Of a stretch of 64,000 nt of DNA, positions 24,397-49,100 are shown piece by piece (positions within the stretch are counted from its first letter, which is position 1; the number at the start of each line of letters is the position of its first letter). Source of the stretch: Whitmania pigra (taxonomy: Eukaryota; Annelida; Clitellata; Hirudinida; Haemopidae); the NCBI GenBank assembly GCA_021613335.1, contig JAJTWR010000113.1:2568501-2632500 (forward strand). The letters are read 5' to 3'. The position numbers were made by a program, and so were the translations under genes. Below the pieces are notes generated by a model. That model did no database searches. It was not told the DNA's origin and saw nothing but the letters and a program-made list of their open reading frames with translations.

Positions 24397-25142
24397 CTGC
24401 ATATTTACAAATATATAGTTACACTATTAAAACTCTAATGTATCAAACAGACGAGTCAACGACCGTTACAGGAAACTCAATTGGTGCGTTCCCGAGCAGC
24501 TAGAACAAAGGGACCGATAGAACAGATAATTGCTACTTTGACAAAATTGTTACTAGTAAAATCCCAGAACATTACTATTTTTTAGGATCTTTACCATATT
24601 TTTTAAGGAATTTTTAGTATTAAAAAACCGAATTTTGGAAATTTAGGACTTTTTAGTACTTTTTTTTTAGAACCATGCTTGCATAGTTTAAGCTTGCCGG
24701 TGCCAAGCAGATATCACGCGACATGGAGAAGCCATTGAAAACCATCGCAGTCGCTCCAATCCAGACAGCAGTGACCGGCATAAGGAGGCCAACGAGTGCC
24801 TCTCATAGCTAGTCACCGGATGCGGCCCGTCCTCCGAAAACTCATGGAGATTAAAAGGGCCGAAACTTTTGAAGTTTTTTTTAATTAATTAATTAAATAA
24901 ATAAATAAGAAGACGATTGAAACTCCTATGAGGATAGCTGTCGGAGCTCCGAGGCGGAGTTTTAAGAAATGCTCTTCAGTCGAAATTTCCGACTCTTTAG
25001 GCAACAATTAGCTTTATTTATTTGATTAGAGTCCATTGCATAACTAAGATGAAGTGGACTTGAAAACAATTACGGTTAGTACTCGACATGCGACCAAATC
25101 GTATTACTACCGGTCTGTCGGAATCGATCGTGGTCGTTAGTA
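24397..25142. other. Unassigned, partly repeat-like
   Basis: A GC-richer block at 24690-24870 ends in a TAAT/AAAT tail (24880-24908), as if it were a LINE or SINE 3' end, but no coding frame or duplication was confirmed. No gene was seen. Confidence 0.35.
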
Positions 25143-25215
25143 GAGTACGCCAGGGGCGCCGAGAGCCAACAAGGGCCCCGGGGCAGGACATCGTCGCGGG
25201 CCCCTCGTCAAAATA

Positions 25216-25377
25216 CAGTCAATTCCGGATATAGTCGAGTCTGTTACAGTCAAGTTTCGGAAACAGTCAAGCTGATCTCTTGCACCGTGTAAACCATACG
25301 TAGCTTACTATTTTCGATTATAGTAAATATTCGGTTATAGTCAAGTCAACAGCCTTGACTATATCCGGAATTGACCG
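25216..25377. mobile_element. Pogo/Tigger-type MITE nested in the hAT
   Basis: Inverted ends CAGTCAATTCCGGATATAGTC and CGGTCAATTCCGGATATAGTC are flanked by TA on both sides (25214-25215, 25378-25379). Ends and TA duplication fit Tc1/mariner, pogo branch. It is 162 bp long with no coding capacity. Confidence 0.75.
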
Positions 25378-25814
25378 TATTTAGAAATTTTGTCGCTATA
25401 ATAAAACCTGTAAATCGAGATAAATGTTACTATCAAGGTTCAACATTCGTTGAACAGGGTGCTAAATTAAAATATAGAAATGACTTTTGCAAAGGTAAAC
25501 GCTGTTTGTCATCTAATTTGAATTTATTTGTTTTACAGTTAATCAAAATGATAGTAATTTTTGGTGGTCAAACACGCAGCGAGGCGCTTTAAATTAGCCA
25601 ACTCTAATCATCGGAGAGCCTATCAGTTTTTCATTTCATCATAATTGTGTCCTTACCTGCAACGACCGTTACATCATACAGCCTTAGTCAAAGATAACCA
25701 GCCACATGCTACGTGTACAGATTTGTGTGCACTAAGCAAACTGGTGTTTCGATGGAGATTAAGCTACACAAGTTCTTAAAAACAATGTAATTATGTGGAA
25801 CCGACTTTTACGAC

Positions 25815-26260
25815 ATGCAAGAGCGATGGCTACAACAAAACTTTGCGGGCTTTTCTGCGTGCAGACAGTTCAATTATACTGTTGTAATCAATCGCTCTTG
25901 CAAATCGACCTTCCACTGCCAGCATTCCAAGGCTGGTCAGGCGTTCTTGATACATTGTCGATCTCAGAACATTTTTAACTCGGGCTAATGTGATGAAAGA
26001 TCGTTCTGCTTGAGCAACGGTAACCGGAAGCGTGCAGAAGATACGTATCATAATGACAACGTTTGGAAACAGATGTATCGATTTTCAAAGTGTGTAGACG
26101 GTTCAGTAAGTCGAATGGCGACAGACTTTTCTGTCCGAGGTTTTCAATGTTTTTAGTTTTCAGATGCTCCAGCTCATTCAACAGCATATCGACTGAATTT
26201 TTAATAGGCCGACTGTATCCATGGAATTCCCACCAATTTCCCTTCTAGAGTAAGTGATGT
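25815..26260 (-). pseudogene. hAT transposase C-terminal remnant
   Basis: Two overlapping minus frames, joined only by a frameshift, encode LLNELEHLKTKNIENLGQ then LPVTVAQAERSF and a dimerisation segment. It is the transposase of the surrounding 25151-28311 element and is inactive. Confidence 0.7.
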
Positions 26261-26613
26261 ATCAACTTCTACAGGCACAGCCCTGTCGTGTAGAGACGCA
26301 ACAATAAACGTTTCGCTCAACATGCGCCGACTTTTCGACTGCATCAGTTATATGAGAATATTTCATGAACGGTTAGGTTTGCATAGGTTACAATGCAACA
26401 TGTGGTACAGAAATGACGTCCAATGCGATTATATAAATTGCAAGAAGGCGTTATAAAATGGTTGACTCGAAGTGGGCGTTTTTTCTAGTTACGACGCCAT
26501 TATTAAATGACACAATAACATAGCTGTTGTTATTTATTATAGCAACGGATATGCTCTTTCAATATCGTGATAGTTTGACAAATTAAATATGCAAGATTTT
26601 TACATCCTGTAGA

Positions 26614-27923
26614 CAGGTGTTCCCAATCTTTTTGTGCCCACGGCTCCCTTAGAGGACAAAATGTGGTCCACGGCCCCCCTATCAAAATTTCTCAAGAAAA
26701 AAGTAATGAACAATAATTTACTGTCAAAAAAGAACCATACAATGTATTTTGAAAGCAAATTTTTAATGTGAAGATTGTTCCTGCTTCTTATTCACAAGTA
26801 GATGGAATCTGGGCTCTGATTTTGACAGGGCCACTCTCGTGTCATCCTTTGCATCAAGTTTGTTTCGCGATTTTGTTTTGATTGTCAGCAGGGTTGAAAA
26901 TCCAGCTTCATAGAGGTAGGTTGTCACAAAAGGAATGATGGATGTCATGGCTCTTTTGGCTAGAACCGGGTATGGTATCATCATGGAGCACCAAAAGTCA
27001 GCCAAACTCTTGACCCTAAACTCCCTCTTTAGCAACTGTTTGTGCTTCAGATCAATGAGATCATCTTTGGCCAAGTCCTGATCATCCACACTTTCCAAAT
27101 TGACCAATAATGGATTCCTGACCCAGTTATCAAGGGGCTGCAACTCTTTCGTAATAAAGTAGTCATGAAATGATGCCATCAGAGTTCCTAGGTGAGTCAA
27201 AATGTCGCCTTTAAGAGAAGCTGGTATAGTGCCAGCTACATCCAGACTGGGTTGCAGAGACTCTTCTAATCTTGGAAAATTGGCAAAGTTGTTATTTTCC
27301 ACTCTTCTGATCCACAGGGGCAGCTTCTCCAGAAATGAGCCTAGTTTCTCACCAGCATCAATAACAGTCATGAATCTTAGTGTAAGCTCATTTAAATGGG
27401 TGAAAATGTCAGCCGAATACGCCAGTGATAGGTTGAATTCTGGCAGACAAAATATACTTTTAAGGTCACTCTGTTTCTCTTGTAAGAACATGGATATCTC
27501 ACTCTGCAGTTCCATTAGTCAGCTGAAAACCTGCCTTCTGGACATCCACCTGACGTCAGTGTGAAAGAGCAGGACTTCAAAAAGAGCACCAACCTCCTTG
27601 CAGAGTTCCTTGAATAATCTGTGGTATGTTGCTCTTGCACGGATGTAGTTCACCACCTTTACTACTGTTGACATCACCTCTTTCAATCCATTTGGAAGAG
27701 TCTTTGCTGCAAAGGCATATCGAGGCATGCGTGACAGTTTCCTGTACTTTATCATAAACTCTGCTCCATACTCGTTACTTGTAAATAAATATTATTCTCG
27801 GATTTTTTAAAAAGTTAGTTTTAAAATAATTTTGAAAATTTTTTATGCTGATTTTTGAAAAGTACTCCTGGACCCCTTCACGGCTCCCCTAGGGAACCCT
27901 GGCTCCCAGGTTGGGAATCCCTG
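26614..27923 (-). mobile_element. Second hAT element (ZBED5-like), internally deleted, nested
   Basis: Ends CAGGTGTTCCCAATCT and reverse complement CAGGGATTCCCAACCT, followed inside by CACGGCTCCC on both sides. Flanks CTGTAGAC and CTTTAGAC match at 7 of 8 bases, consistent with an aged target duplication. The 5' half of its transposase is missing. It sits inside the 25151-28311 hAT, so it arrived later. Confidence 0.8.
26763..27755 (-). pseudogene. hAT transposase (ZBED5/SCAND3-like) with one in-frame stop
   Basis: From 27755 down to 26763 the minus frame is open except for a single TGA at 27521-27519, which may derive from CGA. Landmarks are LLFHTDVRWMSRRQVFS, then LAYSADIFTHLNELTL, PFVTTYLYEAGFSTL and IKTKSRNKLDAKDDTRVALS, the C-terminal half of the hAT catalytic and dimerisation regions. 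The N-terminal zinc finger and first catalytic part are absent, so it is not functional. Confidence 0.8.
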
Positions 27924-28319
27924 CTTTAGACCAAAAATCAACTTTAGCAGTAATCTAGTGTGTATAACTCCACAGAAATAGAAGTGATGGTAAATCAAAC
28001 CTTTCCTGCTAGGGAACAACACAAATCAAAGAATCTGTAATGGTCCGTTTCGCCTAAAATGGTGTGGGCGTCCTACACCACCTTACCCTAGCGTCTCACA
28101 TCAGAATACAGAGTTTATACACCCTATGTGAAATGGACTGTTCGTTCGGCAGTATATAAAAGTATTTTACAGTATGTAAAACTGTGGGGCTATTAGGACA
28201 TTATATTCTGTCGCCTACGGTAAACGAAGAGACGTGCAAAAATTGACATGGTCGGACCGGCCGGGCCCCCTTACAGATGCGGGCCCCCTGCCCCCCCTCT
28301 CGGCGTCACTGGAGTACGC

Positions 28320-28955
28320 TATGTGTACAGTAATGTGAAGTCATGTTATAAAAATACTTAAGTTAAATTATATTATAGATTTATTTTATTATTGTTATTA
28401 ATCACAATTTTCTATGTTCATTTGCTCTACATGTTTTTGTTTCTTAATTGTACATCGTCAGTTTTAAGAAAAACACTGCTTTAACTGCATGTACAGCTGG
28501 TTTAATATGTATTTGCAAAATATACAGTCACTCGAACACTATGCAGTTGGAATCTTTTCTTGAATCTTTGAAACCAGCCAGCGCTTGCTACAAGCTCTTG
28601 ACTGTAATCTTCTCCAACACGCTATTTCAGAGTCTAAAATAGATCTGCACAGTAAAAAGACTTAATGGTGTCCGTTTTTAAATTTGATCTTCCATCCAAA
28701 TATATAGCAATTTCTCCATTTCATGGATGCGTACGCTTCGTTGCTTTGTTAAAACTGTTGATCGCATGGTTGCAAAACCTTTCACAGCTTCACGAATTCT
28801 TTCTTGTTGAGATTAATCTCAAATAGATCGAATTTTTAAGTTTAACTACCGTGACGCCTTTTTATTTAACACACACAACAAGCCGAAGCGACAACAACAA
28901 CCAATGAGAAGAAAAAAAACCCAAAGATTAATTTTAACAAAGCTAGAGTTTAAGG
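28320..28955. other. Intergenic, nothing recognised
   Basis: AT-rich sequence after the hAT target duplication. No gene or repeat was assigned. Confidence 0.4.
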
Positions 28956-29150
28956 TACTCATAAACTCAACATTTCTTTATCTTTCAAAATCGTCGAAAA
29001 AGTAGAGTGTGATAACTTCATACCATGTGCGATCACATTCACTTTCTTTCCTTCTCCTTTACCTTCATTTTCGTGTTGAGATCGATGGCCTTCCTTTCCT
29101 TCTTAGCAGGCTGAAGCATAGACAAAGACAATTTTCTCTTGTTAGACATC
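28956..29150 (-). mobile_element. Pogo/Tigger transposase N-terminal remnant
   Basis: From an ATG at 29150 the frame gives MSNKRKLSLSMLQPAKKERK then AIDLNTKMK; after a frameshift it continues VNVIAHGMKLSHSTFSTILK. This is the CENP-B-type helix-turn-helix that opens pogo-like transposases. Stops follow at once. Confidence 0.6.
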
Positions 29151-29646
29151 TAAAATCTTGGAAGGGATTTGATAAAAAATAAAATATTCAAGACACCAAA
29201 CGTAAATTGCTGCACCGAGTCTAGCATCTTCCAATTTATCGCTGAGTAACACAATCGCCAATATAAGCAAGATGAAAAGTAAAAAAAATAAAAATGTTAT
29301 AACACGATTTAAATTTAAATTCATAAGCTGTTTTGTGGTCGTAAAGTCTTAGGTCACAAAGGTCGTAAGTCGAGCACTAGCTATATATTAGCAATTGTCA
29401 TTATTTTAGCATATGTTAATGTAGACATAATAGGGTGTGATTAGATAATATACTATGTATATTGAATTTTTTTATTTAAAGACAACAATATGTAAACTGT
29501 TTCGGGATTGAATAAATATAATGCTGTCTCCAAAGTTTAGAAAAAGACTGGAAAAGTGAATTCGATATTGACAAAACAAACCTGCAAACCGACGATGTTA
29601 CCCAGAATGAGCGTTATCTTTGTGCATTTTGAGGGTCATTAACATT

Positions 29647-43409
<13,763 letters not shown>

Positions 43410-44049
43410 GCTCTATTATCCTGAAGCGACAACCATCACTTGCACACCTTACTTCTGCCTTGCTCTTTTCCTGTTTCATGAAGTGCTATCACGTCTGATA
43501 CCCTTGATGTTGTTGCCTCAGATAATTGAATGCTTTGTTGGGTTATGGATGGATCTTTTACGATGATGTGACATTAGACGATGTATCATGAGCCCATTTG
43601 TCTTGTATATAGTGATGTTAATATTTACATGAATTAATCTTGTTTGTAATAGTGATAACCAATATTAACAGGCAATAATGTTAGACTTCAATGAAGTAAA
43701 TTCAGAGGGAATGATAACATCTTGTTAATGAAGACTGTTTTACAACTGGCAGCATTTGCTTGTGCATGCCAATACTTCAGGAAGTGGATGGTGAAAAACT
43801 TTGTTGATAATTCGCTTTAACCAATGTTACATTTGGATGTGGTTTTTAATGCCATTTGTGTAACCTTTTAAAATTTGGCTATTTCAATGGTCCTGCATAA
43901 TTTATTTAAAAATACTAACCTATTACTTTGATATAATATTTTTTTAAGTAGTGAAGATTTTTTGCTGGACAATAGAACAGGGAGTACTTTTTAAATCAGG
44001 TTGTACTGTTAGATTTCGTGGGGTGAATGTGTGCCCACATGCTTTAACT
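43410..44049. other. MSK 3' flank / probable 3' UTR
   Basis: No coding frame. No early AATAAA was seen; the first clear one on this strand is near 45120, beyond a LINE, so the true transcript end is unknown. Confidence 0.35.
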
Positions 44050-44725
44050 TTAAAGGTTTGGTAACACCATCATCGAACTATTTAGCACCGTAAAACTCCT
44101 TGGAGTTACCCTCGACAGCATTCTCTGCCTTGATAGACATGTTTCCACAGTAATTCGAGCATTCAACTATTAATTATGGGCTTTGCATCATGTCAGGCAG
44201 CTTCTTACAGTTGGTGTGGCCGTGGCTCTCTGCCGCTGCCTCATCTTGTCAAGGCTCGACCACTGTAATTCCCTTCTCCATCAACTATCCTCTACTTCCC
44301 TCCTGAAATTGCAGAGGATTCAAAACAAAGCTGCTCGGCTGATGATCGGAGACAACACTGAACCAACCAAAGCATTGCAAGCACTGCATTGGCTTCAAGT
44401 CGCTGATAGGATCAAGTTCAAGATTGCTCTCCCTGCGCACGAGGCCCTCAGCACCGGATTGTCATCTCGCCAATGCCCTCTCCCCGCACTTCCATTCGAG
44501 ACGTTTGTGGTCGGAGACATCGAACTTTCTAAGAATTCCTATTCCGAGAAGTTTTAAGTGAAGTTCTTCAAGTTCACCGCTCCTCAGACATGGGATGCTC
44601 TATCGGTTAACCTCAGGGCCTCTGCACCATTCAACCTCAAGACACCTTTTCCTGCAGCAACCGAGGATGCTTAGATGCTTATAGTGCTCTACAAATGCAC
44701 ATGTTATCATTATTATTATTAATGC
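44050..44725 (+). mobile_element. LINE 3' half (CR1-like)
   Basis: The frame gives VKLLGVTLDSILCLDRHV, SRLDHCNSLLHQLSS, LQRIQNKAARLMIGDN and SAPQTWDALSVNLRASAPFN, then a 3' UTR ending in ATT repeats. The RT core is missing. A similar 3' end (GATGCTTATGGCACTTTATA) occurs at about 59248. Confidence 0.8.
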
Positions 44726-46122
44726 AACCCAAAAGCAGACAGTGAGTTGCTAATAGATTTAAATCATCTAAGTGTGACTTTTTGTAATTAATAATTAGTT
44801 CTGATTTTGATTTTCCTTTCACACCTGATTGTAAGCAAGTGCAACTCATTCCTGTTTGTTTACTTCTGTAAACTTTTATTTCTGTCGGAAAAAGAAACAT
44901 TTTATATTTAAAACCTATTTTCCATTTATTTATTTGATATTCAGATTTGTATATTGATTCCAATGGTTGACTATCGAATATATAATGTCTGCGTATCTGA
45001 TCAAAGTTTAGAATTTCTTTTGAGAAGGCTTGTAACCAAGTCTTTCTTTTACATCATCTTTTGCAGCTTAACTTCGAATAATGTATAGATTTTACCTATT
45101 ACATAACTTTTAATTTTGTAATAAAATGTCTGTCGACAAGTTGCACTCGCATTCATAAACCACAATTGAGAGCTTTACATGGGGACTTGCCTAAGGAAAA
45201 CCGCAGCTTATTTGGCTATCATTTCTCCATATTGGAGATATCTGGGAGTAGAAATTGCTGCCATTCTCCACTTGCTAATTAACATCCAAAGCTGAAGTTC
45301 CAATTTTCCTACCTGTTACAATGAAGTGATGAATTTCAAAAGTTTACCACTACCCACCAGAAGTCACTGCAGACGTCTTGGCATCACCGACCGCTCCACG
45401 TACCCTAACAAGAACTAGATTTTTCCCCACCCCATTTATCATATATCAAATCTGAGAATCCTTATATTCTAAATTCTTCTATGATATCAGCGTCAGATGG
45501 CCGATGGATACGATAGTTGCAAAGTAAATGACCAGGTGGTGCAGCCCAGGCTAACAAGTACGCAATCTTGCAATCAATGTGACTGGATCGATTGTAATTG
45601 TACTCCATTTATATAGCGCCATATGCATGGCATCAGAGGCGCTTCTTGTAAGTCTTGCTCTGGCCTTTCAAAATAAAATCGAAAATGTTGACAGATAAAA
45701 GCTAAAAACAGTTAAATAAATAACAAGAAACTAAACCATGGGTGTTGTTGGTAGAAGTGGCCGATTTAATAATAGCAGTAATGGCTGTGTTACGATGTTG
45801 ACTTGATGGAAACAAGCTAATTATAACTGAACCACACAAAACCAAATTTCAGCTGCATTGCTGCACAATAAACAAATCAATCTCCTCATCTCTTTGTTCG
45901 CCAGACATCTCACCATAGCGAAACAAATGAAATTTATTTTCAAGCTTCGGAACACGCAGAAATACCTTAGAGCAAAAACGCACACATCCATTGAATGAAA
46001 CTGTTGCAAAAATCACTTATTTATATCTGTTAAAAAGCTCTATTCGGGAGAATTTGTACAATGTTTGGTGGGGTGGCTCTGAATTTCACCTTTGGTTTAA
46101 AAAACTCAATTGTAGATTCAAA
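44726..46122. other. Intergenic between the MSK and SENP genes
   Basis: The genes converge here. It includes an S2 SINE tail at 45597-45650 and, on the minus strand, an AATAAA near 45933-45938 that could end the SENP transcript. Otherwise nothing is recognised. Confidence 0.4.
45597..45650 (-). mobile_element. SINE family S2, tail fragment
   Basis: Nearly the same as the start of 33475-33645 on the plus strand: ATTTATATAGCGCCATATGC, then AGAGGCGCTTCTTGTAA. Confidence 0.55.
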
Positions 46123-49100
46123 TCACATCAGCTTCTTGGTGAGTATTTCGTACACCATCCTTCGCCTGAAGTATGGCATGTGACTCTATAATGATGAATA
46201 ATGATGTTAGTCCATTTAATGTAATGCAGCCGTCAAGCCGTAGCAACTTTTTATAGCTGATATAGCAACACTGTTGTTGTGATAAATGTAAAGAAATTTA
46301 GCACAATCAGATAGATATTGTATTTGCAATGCTGTCATCATCACCAACCTGGTTGAATGTTATTTTAGAATTCTTAGTGATGTAATCAGCAAACTTGCAG
46401 GAGAACATGCCACAGTCTGAACCGTTCATTTGTTGTGGAATGCCCTAGAAGAAAGACATTTAAAAGTTAACTGCTTATGTTCAGAGTGCTGAAAAGCCAC
46501 CAACAAAAGTTAAAGTTTGAGTGTTTTTGTGGCCCCGTTAATTAATAATGAATAATTAAAAATGTTGATGAGAATTAAATAATCTCCAAACCTGGACGTT
46601 GATTTTCTGCCAACCTTTGCAATCAAAGACCTTCTGCTTTTTGTCCTGCATCTCATCTACGAGATAATTCCTGCCAATGGGTGTTGATAGGAACACATTA
46701 AAGTAAATAAACACAGCAGAAATATATTATACATTAGCAACAAATAAATACAGCTAAATAAGTGAAACTAATGTCTGTATGATACATAAGAATTATTTAT
46801 GAATCTCACAGCAGGGCATCGAGGCAGGCATTATTTTTGCCTCCCATGGAATCGTAGTAGCGAACCTCCTTCCTAGAGAAGTCAATGACCTGCCGGGATT
46901 AAAAAAAACTGGTAATTAAATGCCATCCAGATGCTCAAGCAGCCGAATCAGCTTTGAACTGAAAAGGTCAAAACATGAGATGGAATTGCTTCACAGTAAG
47001 AATGATACATAAAAATGTAATTTAAAAAAATTTAACAAATTTTCAAAATGAACAACTAAATTTTAATAATTATTAATGAGGTTAATCATTATTAACAAAA
47101 CATATAAAGTAAGTGTCAAAACTCACAGCAAGGCACCAGTGCATGCCCAGGTGGACGGGCAGGATGACAAACGTGTGCTCGAAGATATCCACATTCTTTG
47201 TCCACCTCCTCACAGCCTTTTGACCTCCACTCATGACCTTGGGGTAGAAGAAGGTGTTGAAGGCATAAACAGGGGGCAACTTCTTGTTGTTCTGGCTCCG
47301 ATCAACAATCATGTTGAAGTAGAAGTTGATGACCTGTGCAAGAAGGGTAATATTGTAACTGGTCATTGTATTCCAGTAACACTATTCATCTCCATACTTA
47401 TCCACAAACACCCTACAATTTTCATTTTAAAACACTTGCAAACACTGAAAGAAGGAAATGTTTTGCATTGTAAAGGAAAGGTAATATCCATTTATGCAGT
47501 CAAAATGTGCATTAACTTATCAACTAAAACAAAGACATAGCTTGTTGATTAAACAAAATAGTAATAGCACATGAGGTATTAATAATAAATGCATTTACTC
47601 AGTGCAATGAGCATCAGAGACCAATAGGTCTGCCTCCCAGAAAAAACTTCTACATTGAGCCAAATCAGTTCTCACCTCATCGTTCAACCAGTTCGTTCCC
47701 TGCAGCGTTGAAATGTCTCGAGCCGTTATTTGAAGCCTGAATCCCTCTGCCAAGACTTGTGATAGGTTGCGACAATTGAAAGCTCTGTCGACCATTTCCT
47801 CCTGTTCGTCTGACAATTCGGGCCGGTCATCCCTCGGGGGTTCCTCTATAATGACGTCATCATCTTCTTCCTCTTCCTCCTCAACTCTGATATACTTTTC
47901 TTCGAGGGGTACGGGGAGCCTTCTGGTGAGTCTGATGAGATTTGTAACCTGCAGATGGCCACAAATGAGCTTGTTATTCACATTCACCATGGATTATCCA
48001 TATTTTAATGCTTGCAGTGAGTGTAGATCACAAGATATGATATGATATTAAACATTTCCCTCAAAAAATTACATTATGGACATATATGATGATATATCAC
48101 TATATTATAATTAACAATTTAATAAAATACGCGATAATATTTATAACGACCTTTTCATTGCACTGTGCCTCTCTCTCCTGCCTCATTATCCTCATCTCTT
48201 TAATCTCTGCTTCTGTCTCTCTCACTCTGAGGCCTCTGACACCCACCTCGGCCTTGTCGAGCCTGTCAATCAACCAGAACCACCAGGTAGACAGCAGTTG
48301 ACAAACCTTATTACTATCCAACACAATGATTGCATAAGCTTGACACTAGTCGCCAAGAGTTCTTTACAATATTTTTTTGCATTATCAATAATAAGGGTTC
48401 TCTTACAGATTTTTAAGGTAGTCCTTTTTGACATAAGGAGATGACTGTATGGAAACTTCAAAGTCCTTTAAACATCTAAAAAAATAAAAAGAGTCAATTA
48501 TGTTTCACCTTACATGAATGAAACCATTATTGATTCTGTTTTAAAACTTGTAGTTTGAATTTAAATGTTCAATTAATGAAGTCATGTGATAAGGTGATCA
48601 TTAAAATGTTCAATTAATTAAATAATAAATTGATCGTTAAGGCTAGCCTCAAACCAGGCCTGGCATAATTTTCATGAGTTGACTGAGATTCAAACCTTTG
48701 CCTTGTTTTATTGGCGTTCTGCATGTTACGTCTTATTATTTGGTTGTCATCACCATCATTAGAAGATGATTCACTGTCAGAATCATCGATGGCTATGGTA
48801 TCTACGTGGGTGGAAGTCTTTTTCAAACGAGAGATGGAATGTCGACCGGTCGTGCATGGCTGATTGAGCTGAGACCTTTGTTTGGCGCACGGTCGGTCGC
48901 ATACGATCTCGACGTCCTCCTCGAGCAGTCGGGATTGCGTGAGGTCTATCCGGTCAGACCTTTCCAGGAAGCTGTTCTTGGCCGGTGGTCTAGAGAGCTC
49001 ATCCAACAAGTTGTAAGCCCTCTCCACCTTCTTCTCCATGGTCTTCCATGTACCACCGTGATCCAAGTTGTTCAACCTCGTGGTATTGGTGCTACTGATG

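Larger units (their letters stand above)
25151..28311 (-). mobile_element. 3.2-kb hAT transposon (degenerate) with perfect 8-bp target duplication
   Basis: Ends are CAGGGGCGCCGAGAG and, in reverse complement, CAGTGACGCCGAGAG. GAGTACGC is repeated exactly on each side (25143-25150 and 28312-28319). A GC-rich GGGCCCC block lies inside each end. The transposase survives only at 25815-26260 (minus), broken by a frameshift. Its C-terminal dimerisation region has VTVAQAERSF and RSTMYQERLTSLGMLAVE, as in hAT proteins related to ZMYM1. A second hAT and a pogo-type MITE have inserted within it. Confidence 0.85.
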
